A stretch of DNA of 36,940 nucleotides, from the NCBI GenBank assembly GCA_947449875.1, contig CANFSY010000013.1, positions 1-36,940 of the forward strand, written 5' to 3'. Below, piece by piece: positions 36,112 through 36,940 of this stretch (positions are counted from its first letter, which is position 1; each line of letters opens with the position of its first letter). The translations under genes were made by a program, and so were the position numbers. Under the pieces are notes generated by a model. The model searched no databases. It was given only the letters and a program-made list of their open reading frames with translations, and was not told the DNA's origin. Source of the DNA: Paracoccaceae bacterium (GTDB lineage Bacteria > Pseudomonadota > Alphaproteobacteria > Rhodobacterales > Rhodobacteraceae).

Positions 36112-36855
36112 TCAGCCTGCGCGCGCTTGGTCGACGATTTTCTGCATATCCGCTTCGGGCACATACCCGCGCAGCATTTGGTCGCCGATCACAAAGGTCG
36201 GGGTGCCTGTGATGTTCAACTGCCCCGCCAAGGCGTGATTGGCTTGGATCACCGCCATCACCTCGGGGCTTTCCATCTTGGCTGTAAGCTCGGCGGCATC
36301 AAACCCCAAGCTCGCCGCCAAGCGGCCCAAAGTGTCGGCATCGGGCGATCCGCGCAGGCCGATCAGCCCGTCATGCGCCGCCTTATAGGCATCGTCGCCG
36401 TGCAGGATCCGCATCGCGATGGCGAATTTCGACGAAATCACCGAGTCGTCCCCCAGAATCGGGAACTCCTTGACCACAAAGCGGATATTGCCGTCGGTTT
36501 TGACCAGATCTTCCACCTCGCCGTAGGCTTTGCGGCAATAGCCGCAGCGATAATCCATGAATTCCACGATCGTGACCGTGCCATCCGGATTGCCGCCGAC
36601 CCAACTGGCCGGATCCTCGAAAATCGCCTCGGCATTGGCGTGCAGCATGTCGATATCAGCCTGTGCTGCCGCCTGCGTCTTGCGGTCTTGTAGCACCTGC
36701 ATGGCTTCAACAATCACGTCTGGGTTTTCCAACAGGTATTGGCGCACCTCGGCGCGAAAGGCGTCTTTTTCGGCGGGCGTCATCTCGCCCAAGCCTCCGG
36801 CCACAGCGGCAAAGGGCATGAGGCAGAGGCTAAGGGCAAGGGCGATGCGGCGCAT
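36112..36855 (-). CDS. DsbA-family periplasmic thiol-disulfide oxidoreductase
   Basis: A 247-residue exported protein. The signal peptide is MRRIALALSLCLMPFAAVA (cleavage near residue 19). An N-terminal helical extension (residues about 25-75) precedes the thioredoxin fold, as in ScsC/Com1-like proteins where it supports trimerisation. The active site is CGYC (C104, C107) in DYRCGYCRKAY, and the cis-proline loop is ITGTPTFVIG. It oxidises or shuffles disulfides in the periplasm. The start at 36855 has AAAGG upstream; a longer in-frame start at 36909 lacks a leading signal peptide. It is convergent with ispG. Confidence 0.93.
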   Translation of the reverse strand: MRRIALALSLCLMPFAAVAGGLGEMTPAEKDAFRAEVRQYLLENPDVIVEAMQVLQDRKTQAAAQADIDMLHANAEAIFEDPASWVGGNPDGTVTIVEFMDYRCGYCRKAYGEVEDLVKTDGNIRFVVKEFPILGDDSVISSKFAIAMRILHGDDAYKAAHDGLIGLRGSPDADTLGRLAASLGFDAAELTAKMESPEVMAVIQANHALAGQLNITGTPTFVIGDQMLRGYVPEADMQKIVDQARAG

Positions 36856-36940
36856 GAAAAGACCTTTGATAGGTGCAGCGTCAGTCGCAACGCTGCGCAC
36901 GATTGGCACCCAAGATGCGGCAGGATCCCGCCAAGCGCAA

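Overview
The window looks like chromosomal DNA of an alphaproteobacterium of the Rhodobacterales/Rhodobacteraceae type. The basis is a high-GC coding style, the rodZ-ispG and tgt-then-lon arrangements, a B12-dependent class II ribonucleotide reductase, and several protein families I associate with this group. This placement is inferred from protein resemblance and style; no database was searched.

Region by region. (1) 1-3892: a carbohydrate ABC import operon on the + strand, holding the tail of a solute-binding protein, a terminator-like hairpin, two MalF/MalG-type permeases, a Gfo/Idh/MocA dehydrogenase and a MalK/UgpC-type ATPase. (2) 4133-5181: a dead IS5-family insertion sequence with an amber stop, a broken DDE/YREK site and one eroded end. 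(3) 5302-13468: a tightly packed six-gene + strand operon: LacI regulator, amino-acid-type binding protein, amino-acid-type permease, cytoplasmic GH1 glycosidase, short-chain dehydrogenase, and a giant fusion of an APH-fold kinase, an M23/LytM domain and a class III aminotransferase. (4) 13532-14809: enolase on the - strand. (5) 14930-16203: an AT-richer cassette with a HicA-like protein, a HicB antitoxin and a small unknown third protein, probably acquired. (6) 16265-23368: three EamA-type exporters around nrdJ, whose leader can fold into two mutually exclusive structures. (7) 23455-25446: a luciferase-like monooxygenase, tautomerase and alpha/beta-hydrolase operon. (8) 25514-31061: tgt, lon, two tRNA-Val genes, a pirin and two identical tRNA-Asp genes, with a perfect 21-bp nested inverted repeat after lon. 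(9) 31077-36855: GNAT acetyltransferase and M20 peptidase (-), a small secreted protein, a RodZ-like protein and ispG (+), and a DsbA-like thiol oxidoreductase (-).

The most interesting candidate system is the 5302-13468 operon. A kinase joined to a phospholyase-type aminotransferase matches, in fold and order of chemistry, the two enzymes known to degrade hydroxylysine or ethanolamine (phosphorylate, then eliminate phosphate). Next to an amino-acid-type importer, a cytoplasmic beta-glycosidase and a LacI sensor, this suggests import and catabolism of a glycosylated amino compound, possibly galactosyl-hydroxylysine. That is a hypothesis from gene context. The next most interesting items are the HicA-like/HicB/third-protein cassette, in which the HicA catalytic histidine appears to be missing, and the nrdJ leader RNA.
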